Shown here one piece after another: positions 31,988-40,901 of a DNA stretch of 64,000 bases. The notes below the pieces were generated by a model. The model did no database searches and was not told where the DNA came from. It worked only from the letters and a program-made list of their open reading frames with translations. The position numbers and the translations under genes were made by a program. The DNA comes from Sciurus carolinensis (taxonomy: Eukaryota > Chordata > Mammalia > Rodentia > Sciuridae), in NCBI RefSeq assembly GCF_902686445.1, contig NC_062219.1:108315160-108379159 (forward strand). The letters run 5' to 3'. Each line of letters opens with the position of its first letter. Within the stretch, counting starts at the first letter, position 1.

Positions 31988-32033
31988 CCCTAACCCTAAC
32001 CCTAAACCTAATCCCAACCCTAACCCTAACCCC
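31988..32033. repeat. Telomere-like (CCCTAA)n tract in L1 3' end
   Basis: About seven CCCTAA-type units, four or five of them exact and the middle ones altered (ccctaaa, cctaat, cccaa). On the L1 sense strand this is (TTAGGG)n. It lies just past the ORF2 C-terminus, where a shorter 'ccctaacccc' motif is expected from related L1s, so slippage within the element explains it better than a telomere event. Confidence 0.85.
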
Positions 32034-32602
32034 TCCCACCCCCCATTATATGTCATCATCTGCTTATCAGCGAGATAATTCGTCCTTTGGTTTTTTTGAG
32101 ATTGGCTTATCTCACTTAGCATGATAATCTCAATTTCATCCATTTGCCTGCAAATTCCATAATTATATCATTCTTTATGGTGGAGTAATATACCATTGTA
32201 TATATATGCCACAGTTTCTTTATCCATTCATCATTTGAAGGACATCTAGGTTGATTCCACAATCTGGCTATGGTGAATTGAGCAGCAATGAACATTGATG
32301 TGGCTGTATCTCTGTAGTATGCTAATTTTAAGTCCTTTGGGTATAGGCCAAGGAGTGGGATAGCTGGGTCAAATGGTGGTTCCATTCCAAGATTTCTGAG
32401 GAATATCCAAACTGCTTTCCAGAGTGGTTGCACTAATTTGTAACCGCACCAGCAATGTATCAGTGTACCTTTTTCCCCACATCCTCGCCAACACCTATTG
32501 TTGCTTGTGTTCTTGATAATCACCATTCTAATTGGGGTGAGATGGAATCTTAGGGTGGTTTTGATTTGCATTTCTCTTATTACTAGAGATGTTGAACAAT
32601 TT

Positions 32603-32618
32603 TCCATGTGTCCATGTG
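32603..32618. repeat. Tandem 8-bp repeat at the ORF2 deletion junction
   Basis: TCCATGTG occurs twice in a row exactly where ORF2 jumps from the RT entry to the C-terminal domain. It marks the breakpoint and suggests short-homology joining. Confidence 0.7.
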
Positions 32619-34240
32619 TCTCTGTCTGGTTTAGGGATCGAGGTGATATTGGCTTCATAGAATGAGTTTGGGAGGATTCCCTCCTCTTCTATTTCATGGA
32701 ATACTTTGAGGAGTATTGCAATGAGCTCTTCTTTAAAGGTTTTGTAGAACTCGGCTGAGAACCCATCTGGTCCCGGACTTTTCTTTGTTGGTAGGCTTTT
32801 GATGACCTCTTCTATTTCATTGCTTGAAATTGATTTATTTAAGTTGTGTATGTCCTCCTCGTTTAGTTTAGGTAATTCATATGTCTCTAGGAACTTGTTG
32901 ATGTCTTCGAGGTTTTCTGTATTGTTGGAATATAGATTTTCAAAATAGCTTCTAATTATGTTTTGTATTTCAAATGTGTCTGTTGTGGTATTTCCTTGTT
33001 CATTCCGAATTTTAGTAATTTGAGTTTTCTCCCTCTTTCTCTTTGTTAGTGTGGCTAAGGGTTTATCAATTTTGTTTATTTTTCCAAAGAACCAACTATT
33101 TATTTTGTTAATTTTTCCGATTGTTTCTTTTGTTTCAATTTCGTTGATATCGGCTCTGATTTTAACTATTTCCTGTCTTCTACTACTTTGGGTGTTGGTC
33201 TGCTCTACTTTTTCTAGGGCTTTGAGCTGTAGTGTTAGGTCGTTTATTTGTTGATTTTTACTTCTTTTGTTGAATGCGCCCCATGAAATAAATCTTCCTC
33301 TAAGTACTGCTTTCATAGTGTCCCAGAGATTTTGATATGATGTGTCTTTGTTCTCGTTTACTTCTAAGAATTTTTTTTATTTCCCTCCTGATGTCTTCTG
33401 TTATCCATTCATCATATAATAGTGTATTATTTAATCTCCAGGTTTTGGAGAAGCTTCTGTTTTTTATTCTGTCATTTATTTCTAATTTCAATCCATTATG
33501 GTCTGATAGAATACAAGGTAGTATCTCTATCTTCTTATATTTGCTAACAGTCGCTTTTTGGCATAAAATATGGTCTATTTTAGAGAGGACCATGTGCTGC
33601 TGAGAAGAAAGTGTATTCGTTCTTTGTTGGATGGTATATGCTATATATGTCGGTTAAGTCCAAATTGTTGATTGTGTTATTGAGATCTATGGTTTTTTGT
33701 TCAATTTTTGTTGGGAAGATCTATCCAGTGGTGAGAGAGGTGTGTTAAAATCGCCTAGTATTATTGTGTTGTGGTCTATTTGATTTCTGGAATTGAGAAG
33801 GATTTGTTTGACATACATGCATGAGCCAATGTTCGGGGCATAGATATTTATGATTGTTATGTCTTGCTGATTTATGCTTCCCTTAAGCAGCATGTAATGT
33901 CCTTCTTTATCCCTTCTGACTAGTTTTGGCTTGAAGTCTACATTATCTGAAATGAGGATGGATACTCCAGCTTTTTTGCTGTGTCCATGTGCATGGTATG
34001 TTTTTTTCCATCCTTTCACCTTTAGTCTATGGGTATCTTTTTCTATGAGGTGAGTCTCTTGCAGGCAACATATTGTTGGATCTTTCTTTTTAATCCATTC
34101 TGCCAGTCTATGTCTTTTGATTGATGAGTTCAGCCCATTAACATTCAGGGTTATTATTGTGATATGATATGTATTCCCAGTCATTTGACTCATTTTTGTT
34201 TTTTGACATGATTTGGTTTCTCCTTTATTTGGCTATTCTT

Positions 34241-35282
34241 TTAGGCTAGTTCCTCCTGTTGCTGATTTGCATCATTGTTTTTCATCTCTTTCTCATGGAA
34301 TATTTTGCTGAGAATGTTCTATAATGCTGCTTTCTTTTTGTAAATTCTTTTAGCTTTTGTTTATCGTGGAAGGATTTTGTTTCATCGTCAAATCTGAAAG
34401 TAAATTTTGCTGGGTATAAGATTCTTGGTTGGCATCCGTTTTCTTTCAGGGCTAGGTAAATGTTGTTCCAGGCCCTTCTAGCTTTTAGGGTCTGGATTGA
34501 AAAATCTGCTGATATTCTTATTGGTTTCCCCCTGAATGTAATTTGATTCTTTTCTCTCGCGGCCTATAAAATTCTGTCTTTATTTTGTATGTTAGGTATT
34601 TTCATAATAATGTGCCTTGGTGTGGGTCTGTTGTAATTTTGTATATTTGGAGTCCTATAAGCCTCTTGTATCTGATTTTCCATTTCATTCTTCGGATTTG
34701 GGAAATTTCTGTTATTTCATTGAATAGATTATTCATTCCTTTGGTTTGTTTCTCTAAGCCTTCCTCAATCCCAATAATTCTTAAATTTGGCCTTTTCATG
34801 ATATCCCATAATTCTTATAGATTCTGTTCATGATTTCTTACCATCTTCTCTGTTTGGTCCACTTTGTTTTCAAGGTTAAATATTTTGTCTTCAATGTCTG
34901 AGGTTCTGTCTTCCAGGTGTTCTATCCTATTGGTTATGCTTTCTATGGAGTTTTAAAATTGGTTTATTGTTTCCTTCATTTCAAGGATTTTTTTTTTCAG
35001 TGTCTCTAACTCTTTATTGAAATGATCTCTTGCTTCCTGTATTTGCTCTTTTAACTGTTGATTGGTGGAATCATTTAATGCCTGCATTTGTTCTTTCATC
35101 TCCTCCTTCAATGTCTGCATTTGCTCTTTCATCTCCTCATTTGCTTCCCTGATTATTTTAATTATGTACGTTCTGAACTCCCTTTCTGACATTTCTTCTG
35201 CTGTGCTATCATTGGGTTTTATTGATATAGTATCTGGGTTTGTTTGGGACATTTTCTTCCCTTGTTTTCTCATATTGGGCAA
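34241..35282 (-). pseudogene. L1 ORF1p, full length but with stops
   Basis: The RNA-binding, trimer-forming chaperone of L1. The start at 35282 ('MPNMRKQGKKMSQTNPD') leads to the coiled coil 'EEMKEQMQTLKEEMKEQMQ', with the same 11-residue repeat as the 18.2-kb copy. A stop at 34953 replaces an Ile-Lys pair ('TINQ' then stop). A second stop replaces Gln near 34817 ('RNHEQN-L-stop-ELWD'). The RNA-recognition domain starts 'MKRPNLRIIGIEEGLEKQ' (34799). The C-terminal domain ('ITFRGKPIRISADFS', 'ARRAWNNIYLALKENGC', 'QPRILYPAKFTFRFD') ends at a stop at 34241-34243, after a further stop. The total of about 347 codons compares with 338 for human ORF1p. It is noncoding today. Confidence 0.9.
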
Positions 35283-35467
35283 ATATCAGTGGGACCCTGA
35301 GATATTGCAGATTTCCTCTATTGGCTTATAGTGTCCCTGTAGATTTCCAGTATATTACCTCCCAGCCTTCAGTAGCCTGAAGTCTTAGAGAAACTTGATA
35401 ATGCAGTACTTCCGAAGAAAGCTGCCTCTAGCCTGCTACTGGTTCCAGGGCTGGTGGCTGACTGTGT

Positions 35468-35765
35468 GCGGAAAGGCTCTCACTGGATGGCCTGCTCCAA
35501 GAAGCTGGCTATGGAAGGAGCCTGCCTCCGGAGGGAGCAGGGCTGCTTGGGGAAGTCTCTGGCTGCCCTGCCCTGATCCCAGAAGCCGCCTGCAGGCTGG
35601 GGCCCCCCGCTGGGTCCAGGGTTTGGAGCTGGCTCTTTGCGGAAAGGTTCTCACTGGGCGGCCTGCTCCGAGAAGCTGGCTGTGGAAGGAGCCTGCCGCC
35701 AGAGGGAGCAGGGCTGCTTGGGGAAGACTCTAGCTGCCCTGCCCTGCTCCAAGAAGCTGCCCCTG
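35468..35765 (-). repeat. Tandem 171-bp L1 promoter monomers (about 1.75 copies)
   Basis: 'gcggaaagg' at 35468 recurs at 35639. Following it, the two units match for over 120 bp ('gaagctggct', 'ggaaggagcctgcc', 'gagggagcagggctgcttgg') with roughly a dozen differences. This is comparable in layout to rodent L1 promoter monomers. Confidence 0.85.
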
Positions 35766-35906
35766 TCCGGGCCTGCCACCCAGGTCGAGCTTCACCAGGT
35801 GGGAGAGACTCACCCCGCGGCTCTATGTTAGTCCGAGTCTCTCAATGCCTCCCCTTCTTGAATCCTGGGTTCTGGAGCGACAGGAGATGCAGTCACCCTC
35901 TAGTCT

Positions 35907-35915
35907 GCCATCTTG
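35907..35915 (-). promoter_or_regulatory. YY1-type site at L1 5' end
   Basis: CAAGATGGC on the minus strand, within the first ~16 bases of the element. In human L1 a site of this type directs accurate initiation. Function here is inferred. Confidence 0.6.
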
Positions 35916-35922
35916 GATCCTG

Positions 35923-35936
35923 TATTTTATTTATTT
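35923..35936. repeat. Right 14-bp target duplication of L1
   Basis: The partner of 31781-31794. Confidence 0.65.
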
Positions 35937-36020
35937 ATTTTTTAAGTGCTGTTGAGAATCGAACCCAGTGCCTCACATGTGCTAGGTAAGTGCTCTACCA
36001 CTGAGCTACAATCCCAGTCC
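35937..36020 (-). mobile_element. Body of ID-type SINE split by L1
   Basis: A reversed tRNA-like body: 'gaatcgaaccc' (35956-35966) is the complement of a perfect B box (GGGTTCGATTC). 'gctctaccactgagctaca' is the complement of the A-box region and 'atcccagtcc' is its 5' end. It is one insertion with 31755-31794, as shown by the 13-bp duplications at 31742-31754 and 36021-36033. Confidence 0.85.
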
Positions 36021-36033
36021 TGTATGTTTATAT
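36021..36033. repeat. Right 13-bp target duplication of the split SINE
   Basis: An exact TGTATGTTTATAT match to 31742-31754. Confidence 0.85.
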
Positions 36034-37341
36034 TTAAAGTTTCTAATAGACATCATATGATTGGGTTTTGCTTTTTTTTTTTTTTTATCTAGTATTTCTG
36101 TCCTCTAAATGCAGCATTTAAAACACTTTGTTTTATGTTATTTTGATGTTTAAAGTCTGTGATCAGGCTTTGTTTCTGTTTGTCCCATCTTTTCTTTATT
36201 ACAGTTTTCATCTGTCTCTACCTTCATGTATGGTGGGTGTTTTGTTATGCCACGTTATCTCCTTGGCTAACTTATTACTTACAATCAATTGGGATTTCCT
36301 TATTGCTATTTAGGTGATAACTTTAGAACCTATAGCGCACATCTTTTCCCCATTATGGTCTGCCTTCCAGTGATGCTATGCTACTTCACACAGATTAGAA
36401 TGTTGAGATAGCATATTTCCATTTCAGACTCCCTGGCTTTTTCATTGTTATCATATGTTGCTGTCATACCTCCAATGAACACACTGCTAGGTTGTTTTTA
36501 TTTTTTAAACAATTATCTTCTAAAATATTTAAATAGTAAGAAGGAATTCTTTTGTATTTTCCTATTTGCTCTTTGTTCCTATTTATAGGCCCTCATTTCT
36601 GTCTATTATCAGTTTTCCTCCATTTGAAGAACTTCTTTATACATTTCCTCTAAAGTCTTTATTTTCCTTCATTTTTGCTACTCATTTCAGAGGTAAACTT
36701 CTAGACCAATGGTTATTTTTCAAAATTTTAGAGTTTTTTTTCCATGCTCCATTTGTGCTTTTTCCAAAGAGCAATTAGTTGCCCTCTTTCTCTTGTTCTT
36801 CTACATAGAATATGTCATTTTGCCCTTATTGCCCTTGCACTTTCTCTTTATCCCTGGTTTGGAGAGCTTTGATGATGATGTACCTCTGTGTAATTTTCCT
36901 TATGTTTTTTGCATGTGAGTATTTTAGATCTATGGCTTTATTGCTTTCATCAAATTTTGGAAATTTTAATCATTGAGTTTTCAAACATTTTTTGCTTCCC
37001 TCTTCCGTTGACAAACTACAGTCTATGTCAGACTGCTTATGGGTGTCCCGCCGGTCACTGATATTCCTTTCATTTCTATAGTCTTTTTTTTTTCTCAGTT
37101 TGATTCATCATAGATAATTTTTGTGTCTTCAAATTTACTAATATTTTCTTCTTCAATGCCTAATTTGCCATTAATTCCACAGAGTATATTTTTATGCAAG
37201 AAATTATAATATTCATTTCTAGAAGTTTAATTTTGGTCTTTTTATGCGTCATGTTTTTGAGCATATGAAACTCAGTTATAGTTACTGTTTTAATATCCTT
37301 GATTGCTAATACCAACATCTATGTTATTATGGTTTAATTTC
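36034..37341 (-). mobile_element. Fossil L1M/HAL1, piece 4 (ORF1 side)
   Basis: It continues the fossil from 31741. 'cagacttatagttgggt'-type sequence (here 'catcatatgattgggttttgc') ends the ORF2 endonuclease region. Antisense ORF1-side landmarks of old L1/HAL1 elements follow: 'tgtttctgtttgtcccatctt', 'gaagaacttctttatacatttcc', 'ttcatcaaattttggaaattttaatca', 'gggtgtcccgccggtcactgat'. There is no open frame. A chance ORF of 70 codons runs in the opposite sense. Confidence 0.65.
37330..37341. repeat. Left 12-bp target duplication of ID-B1 SINE
   Basis: TGGTTTAATTTC matches 37511-37522 exactly. Confidence 0.85.
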
Positions 37342-37510
37342 TTTTCCAAGGCAAAGAGATCTGGGAATTGAACCCATGGATACTCCACCACTGAACCATA
37401 TCCCCAGTCCTGTTTTTGTATTTTATTTAGAGACAGGGCCTCACTGAGTTGCTTAGTGCTGAGATGGCTTTGAACTCTCAATCCTCCTGCATCAGCCTCC
37501 TGAGTCAGTC
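37342..37510 (-). mobile_element. ID-B1 composite SINE
   Basis: Antisense: 'gggaattgaacccatgg' and 'ccaccactgaaccatatccccag' form the ID unit. It is joined directly to a B1-like unit ('agagacagggcctcactgagttg', 'aatcctcctgcatcagcctcctga'). The A-rich linker and tail are reduced. Perfect 12-bp duplications bracket it, and the fossil L1 continues on both sides. Confidence 0.9.
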
Positions 37511-37522
37511 TGGTTTAATTTC
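37511..37522. repeat. Right 12-bp target duplication of ID-B1 SINE
   Basis: An exact match to 37330-37341. Confidence 0.85.
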
Positions 37523-38170
37523 AAGTAATTGATTTCACTTCTTATTATAGGTCACATATTTCTGAATATTTTAATGACTGGTAATTTTTTGTTATTAAAT
37601 GACAAATTTTTAATTTTACCTTGTTGGAATTGATGTGTTTTTGTGTTCCTATAATTATTGTTATGCTTTATATTAGGACACAGTTTACTGACTTGAAAAT
37701 TGTTCAATCCTTTGAGTTTTGCATTAGTTTTGTTAGGTCAAACCAGAACAATACCAATCTAGAGCTAATTGCTCCCAATACTGATGCAAACCTCTTTTAT
37801 CAATTAGAAGTTTCCCAGTATGGCGGTGATAACGGGCAGTATTCCAGGTACTGTTTGAATGTGAAATTTTTTTTTCTATTTTTTTTAATGTTTTCTCTCA
37901 TGTGGGGCAATCTTCTTACACACATGCTGTTCATCACATGACTGAAATCTTGAGGAAGACCCTTTGTAGACTGCAGATCTCTTTCCCTTGCATGTATGGC
38001 CTTGCCAGCATTCTACTCTGCAAACTTCAGCCACGTTTGGCATTCCCATACACTAAGCTCCATCTCAACTAGGGAAGTACATCAGGCTTAGCCTGAGGTC
38101 CTCCTCCTTGCAGTATGTCCTGCAAATTCTCTCAAGACAGTAAGTTGCTAATAATATTAGGACTCACCTT
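37523..38170 (-). mobile_element. Fossil L1M/HAL1, piece 5
   Basis: The last part of the fossil: 'aggtcacatatttctgaat', 'gactggtaattttttgtta', 'ttttaccttgttggaattga', 'ctagagctaattgctccca', 'ggcagtattccaggtactg', then 'gaccctttgtagactgcagatctc'. This is the ordered antisense of the ORF1/5' region of old L1/HAL1 elements. The 106-codon ORF at 37621-37941 is on the opposite strand and has no meaning. Confidence 0.65.
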
Positions 38171-38174
38171 GTTT

Positions 38175-38505
38175 GTTTTCTTTTCTCAGGGATGACTTTT
38201 TTTTAACTATCTGATGACATACTCTGAAAACCATTTTATCAGAGAACTTTCTAGTTTGGAGTTATTTCACGTGGAAAGGGGGTGGTAAATCTGGTCCCTA
38301 TTACATATCTTGACAAGAAGTGGCAGTCCAAAGTTACTGGGATTTTGATATTAATTTGTCACTATAATATAACCTAGTGTACCCTGATTAATACACATAC
38401 GACCCCCAAATTATAAAGACAATAGTCAAAGTGTCTTTGTATTTGAAGTGTAAACAACATCCACCCTAATTTGTGACACACATTTTTATACCTGATATTG
38501 AAAGA
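38175..38505. other. Possible LTR end (38280-38400), otherwise anonymous
   Basis: 'cctagtgtaccctgattaatacac' preceded by 'gttactgggattttgatatt' recalls the end of old MLT-type LTRs. The rest is unrecognised. Confidence 0.35.
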
Positions 38506-38507
38506 CA

Positions 38508-39180
38508 TCAGAATTTTATTGGTGCATATTAATTATATAGAATGGTGGGTTTTGCTGGGGCATATTTGTACATACTCATAACATAATTTGATGAATTTCA
38601 CTCTTCAATACCTCCCTTTATCACCACCCAATCCCTTTTCTCTACCCCAATGGTCTCCTTTCTACTTTTACGACATATTTTTATTTTTCTTATTTTTATC
38701 CCTCTAGCTTTCACATATAAAAATACAAGACTTATCTTTCTAAGTCTTGCTTATTTTGTTTAACATGGTGTTCTCCCATTCTCTCCAGCATCCAAATAAC
38801 ATTATTTTGTTAAATAAAAATCCATTATATACATATACTACATTTTCTTTATCCATTCATCTTTGACAGATTTCAGTAATCCATCTAGGCTGATTCTGTA
38901 ATTTGACTCTTATGAATCATGCTACTATAAACATGTACACATGTATCTCTAAAATATGCTGACTTTAATTCTTTTGGATAAATAACAAGGAATGGTATAG
39001 CTAGATCTTATGACAGTCCTATTTTTAGTTTTTTAGGAACTTCCATACTGATTTCCATAGTAACTCTAGTAATATACATTCCTATCAACGGGAAGAGTTC
39101 CTTTTTCTCCATATCCTCTCCAGTATTTATTGTTATTTGTATTCTTTACCATTGCCGTTCTAACTGGAATGAAAACCACA
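38508..39180 (-). mobile_element. 5'-truncated L1, 3' UTR and ORF2 C-terminus
   Basis: An antisense L1 in standard order: 3' UTR ('gggcatatttgtacatactcataa'-type, with 'tatcaccacccaatccc'), then 'tcttgcttattttgtttaacatgg', 'tatccattcatctttgac', 'tcttttggataaataacaagg', 'aacttccatactgatttccatag', and ending at 'accattgccgttctaactgg'. The frame is broken. It is older than the L1 at 31.8 kb and of a different subfamily. Confidence 0.8.
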
Positions 39181-39778
39181 TCAGATTTTCTGTTAAGAGT
39201 TGAGGAATGTATTAGATATTGAAAATTCTACACAATGTACTTTAAAAAGTAATGTGAAATTGGTTCTCTCCAACCCCCCATGTACAGATTTGCTCAGTTT
39301 GTATGTATGTAGGTCTATTCTTCCATTTGAATAGCAGAAACTCATTGGCAGTATTCCTTGGGCTAGAGGGAGTATGAATCAAATTAAACTTTTTTTCAGA
39401 TTAAACTTTATAGTTCCTATTAAACTTTATGAAAGATGCACCATATGTTAATTGGTCTGAAAATCCATGACAAGAATAGAATGCACAGCTTTAGCAATAG
39501 TATTTCTGGGTGGCCTTACAAATAATGGAAATCTGACCTACAGGAACAGCTGTAGTATAAGTAATAAGTTTGAAAGTAGGATTTGAGAAAGTAGATGTTA
39601 TGCAATCAACTAGTCTTTCTATTGAATAAATTTGATATATTAAAGTCAATTTACAAAAATAGTGAAGAGAATTCATATTCTCACCATTCTAAGATAACCA
39701 GTTTCAAATGTTTTTATCTTCTAATCCTTATCTGTGTGGAGGGGAAAGGATGTACGGTTTAAGCCAAAAAGTACATAG

Positions 39779-39783
39779 AATAG
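39779..39783. repeat. Left 5-bp duplication (AATAG) of MaLR LTR
   Basis: AATAG is repeated exactly at 40148-40152. Five base pairs is the usual length for MaLR/ERVL LTRs. Confidence 0.75.
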
Positions 39784-39963
39784 TACTATAGACTGGATCT
39801 TAGATGACTCCTAAAGGCCCACGTGTTGTTGAAGGCTTGTTCCTCAGAATGGCACTATGAGAAGTTTATGGAACCTTTAAGAATTGGGGCAAAATGGGAA
39901 GTCTTCAGATCACTGGAAGCATGTCTCTGAAGGGGACAGTGGGATACCTCTTCCTTTTTATTT

Positions 39964-39994
<31 letters not shown>

Positions 39995-40147
39995 CTATAC
40001 TCTCACCATGATGTGCCACCACAAGCCCAAAACAATGGGGCCTTCCAGTCGTGGGCTGAAACCTCTACATTTGTGAACCCAATTAAATTTTTTCTCTTTA
40101 TGAATTGATTGGGCATTTGTTATAGTTTTGGAAAGCTGACTAGCACA
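39784..40147 (+). mobile_element. MaLR-type solo LTR (364 bp)
   Basis: It starts TACTATAGACTGGATCTTAG, diverged from the MaLR TGYTATRGWTTGGAT start. It continues with 'gttgaaggcttgttcctcag', 'gaacctttaagaattggggc', 'ggaagtcttcagatcactgg', and the end block 'ctgaaacctctacatttgtgaa', 'ccaattaaattttttctctttatgaattg', 'ttgttatagttttggaaagctgactagcaca'. A T/G-rich expansion lies at 39958-39996. Exact 5-bp duplications flank it. It has no internal sequence. Confidence 0.8.
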
Positions 40148-40152
40148 AATAG
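40148..40152. repeat. Right 5-bp duplication (AATAG)
   Basis: The partner of 39779-39783. Confidence 0.75.
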
Positions 40153-40199
40153 TGCTAAGTGCTTGAATTTCATGCCACATTCCTTGTCTTGAAATTCTT

Positions 40200-40378
40200 A
40201 CCCTATCACTCTTTGATCCTGGGCAAGTCATTTGTATCTTTGTGCCTCATCTATATTATGTGAAGAATAATTATTACCTGCCTCGTGGAAGTTTTGAGGA
40301 TCTAATGGAAAACTATTTTAAAAATACTTAAAACAAGCCAACACATAATATGCACTCATTTAACATTAGATGCTGCAT
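40200..40378 (-). mobile_element. MIR SINE (antisense)
   Basis: 'gatcctgggcaagtcattt', 'tgtgcctcatctatattatg', 'aataattattacctgcctcg', 'ttttgaggatctaatggaa', then 'aacacataatatgcactcatt'. This is the clear order of a reversed MIR. Confidence 0.7.
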
Positions 40379-40379
40379 T

Positions 40380-40870
40380 AGTTAGATCTCTCCAGAGAAA
40401 CAGAACAAGTAGATAAAAATAAGCAGAGAAACTACAAAGCAAATTGCATTTTTTGAGTGGCTGATTCATGAATTAAAGACCAGAGAAGTCCCATAATGTG
40501 CCACCTGCAAACTGCAGACTCAAGAAAGTCCAAGTAGGATTCAGTCCAAGTCTAAGAACAAGAGAAGTAGATGGTGTAAATCCAGTCCAAGGGCAGTCCA
40601 AGGGCAGCAGAAGATAAGATGAGAGCTCCCAGCTCAATCAAGGAATCAGAAAAAAATGGAGCAAAGTCCTCCTTTCTCTGACTTCTTTTTTTTATTCAAA
40701 ATCCCAGAATGTTGGATTATGCCCACTCACATTGGGGAAGACTATCTCCTAATTCTACTGATTCAAATAGAATTTCCTCCCTCTCTGGTAATATCCTCAC
40801 AGACATTCCTAGTATTACCAAGCTGGGGGCCTTCTGAGAAACTGAGGCACAACAAAGATCCCCTCTTCAA
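40380..40870 (+). mobile_element. Old interspersed LTR-like repeat, left part
   Basis: It matches a common dispersed mammalian repeat that begins 'gttaggattctccagagaaacag' (here 'gttagatctctccagagaaacag'). It continues with tandem 'cagtccaaggg' units (40583-40608), 'gctcccagctcaatcaagg', 'ccactcacattggggaaga' and 'aatatcctcacagacattc'. Its end seems to be at 41500-41555 ('gggcaccccaggcc', 'ataaaattaaccatcaca'), beyond the element at 40902-41485. Confidence 0.55.
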
Positions 40871-40901
40871 ATCTTGATTCTTGTTATCAATGATTCAGAC
40901 A

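Larger units (their letters stand above)
31952..34193 (-). pseudogene. L1 ORF2p (endonuclease/RT), broken, RT core deleted
   Basis: ORF2p nicks DNA and reverse-transcribes L1 RNA. The start at 34193 ('MSQMTGNTYHITIITLNVNG') opens the APE-type endonuclease. Its metal and catalytic motifs are all visible across frames: N in 'TLNVNGLN', E in 'LQETHL', Y in 'NIYAPN', D/N in 'GDFNTPLS', D in 'KIDHIL', and D/H in 'LSDHNGLKLE'. Frameshifts lie in an A6 run (33693-33698), near 33593, in an A8 run (33369-33376) and near 32143. The linker leads to '[14 protein letters not shown]' and '[10 protein letters not shown]', the entry to RT. Sequence then jumps to the C-terminal domain ('[20 protein letters not shown]', '[18 protein letters not shown]', '[15 protein letters not shown]'), so the catalytic Asp-Asp motif is absent. 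After the last shift the frame reads on through the telomere-like tract to 31952. The normal stop lies near 32040. Confidence 0.9.
31795..35922 (-). mobile_element. Nearly full-length L1 with internal ORF2 deletion
   Basis: A minus-strand L1 of about 4.1 kb with both ends present. The 5' UTR (35283-35922) begins GGATCCAAGATGGC on the coding strand. ORF1 is at 34241-35282, followed by a 47-bp spacer, then ORF2 from 34193. The 3' UTR has C-rich/G-rich tracts and an A-tail at 31795. About 1.7-1.8 kb of ORF2, including the reverse-transcriptase catalytic core, is gone at a junction near 32603-32620. ORF1 has in-frame stops and ORF2 several frameshifts. It is therefore inactive, yet its similarity to intact L1 proteins is still high and it lies in the tail of a SINE, so it is the youngest layer in this nest. 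It probably belongs to the same family as the fragments at 17.8 and 44.8 kb. Confidence 0.95.
35283..35922 (-). promoter_or_regulatory. L1 5' UTR / internal promoter, variant B with monomers
   Basis: A GC-rich leader upstream of ORF1. The distal end carries CAAGATGGC (35907-35915 on the plus strand as reverse complement), the YY1-type site found at the very 5' end of primate L1s. The middle consists of two ~90% similar copies of a 171-bp unit (35468-35638 and 35639 to about 35765). The proximal ~120 bp is shared with the 17.8-19.0 kb L1 and the rest is not. Confidence 0.8.

Noticed and set aside
31988..32033. Interstitial telomere from chromosome fusion or repair
   Set aside because: The tract lies exactly at the ORF2/3' UTR boundary of an L1, beside its normal C-rich sequence, so origin within the element is more economical.
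32528..33316. Longest open frame in the window (262 codons, minus)
   Set aside because: It is the linker and RT-entry part of a broken L1 ORF2 fused by deletion to the C-terminal region, not a host gene.
33687..34193. 168-codon endonuclease-like ORF
   Set aside because: It is the N-terminal endonuclease domain of the same L1 ORF2, truncated by a frameshift.
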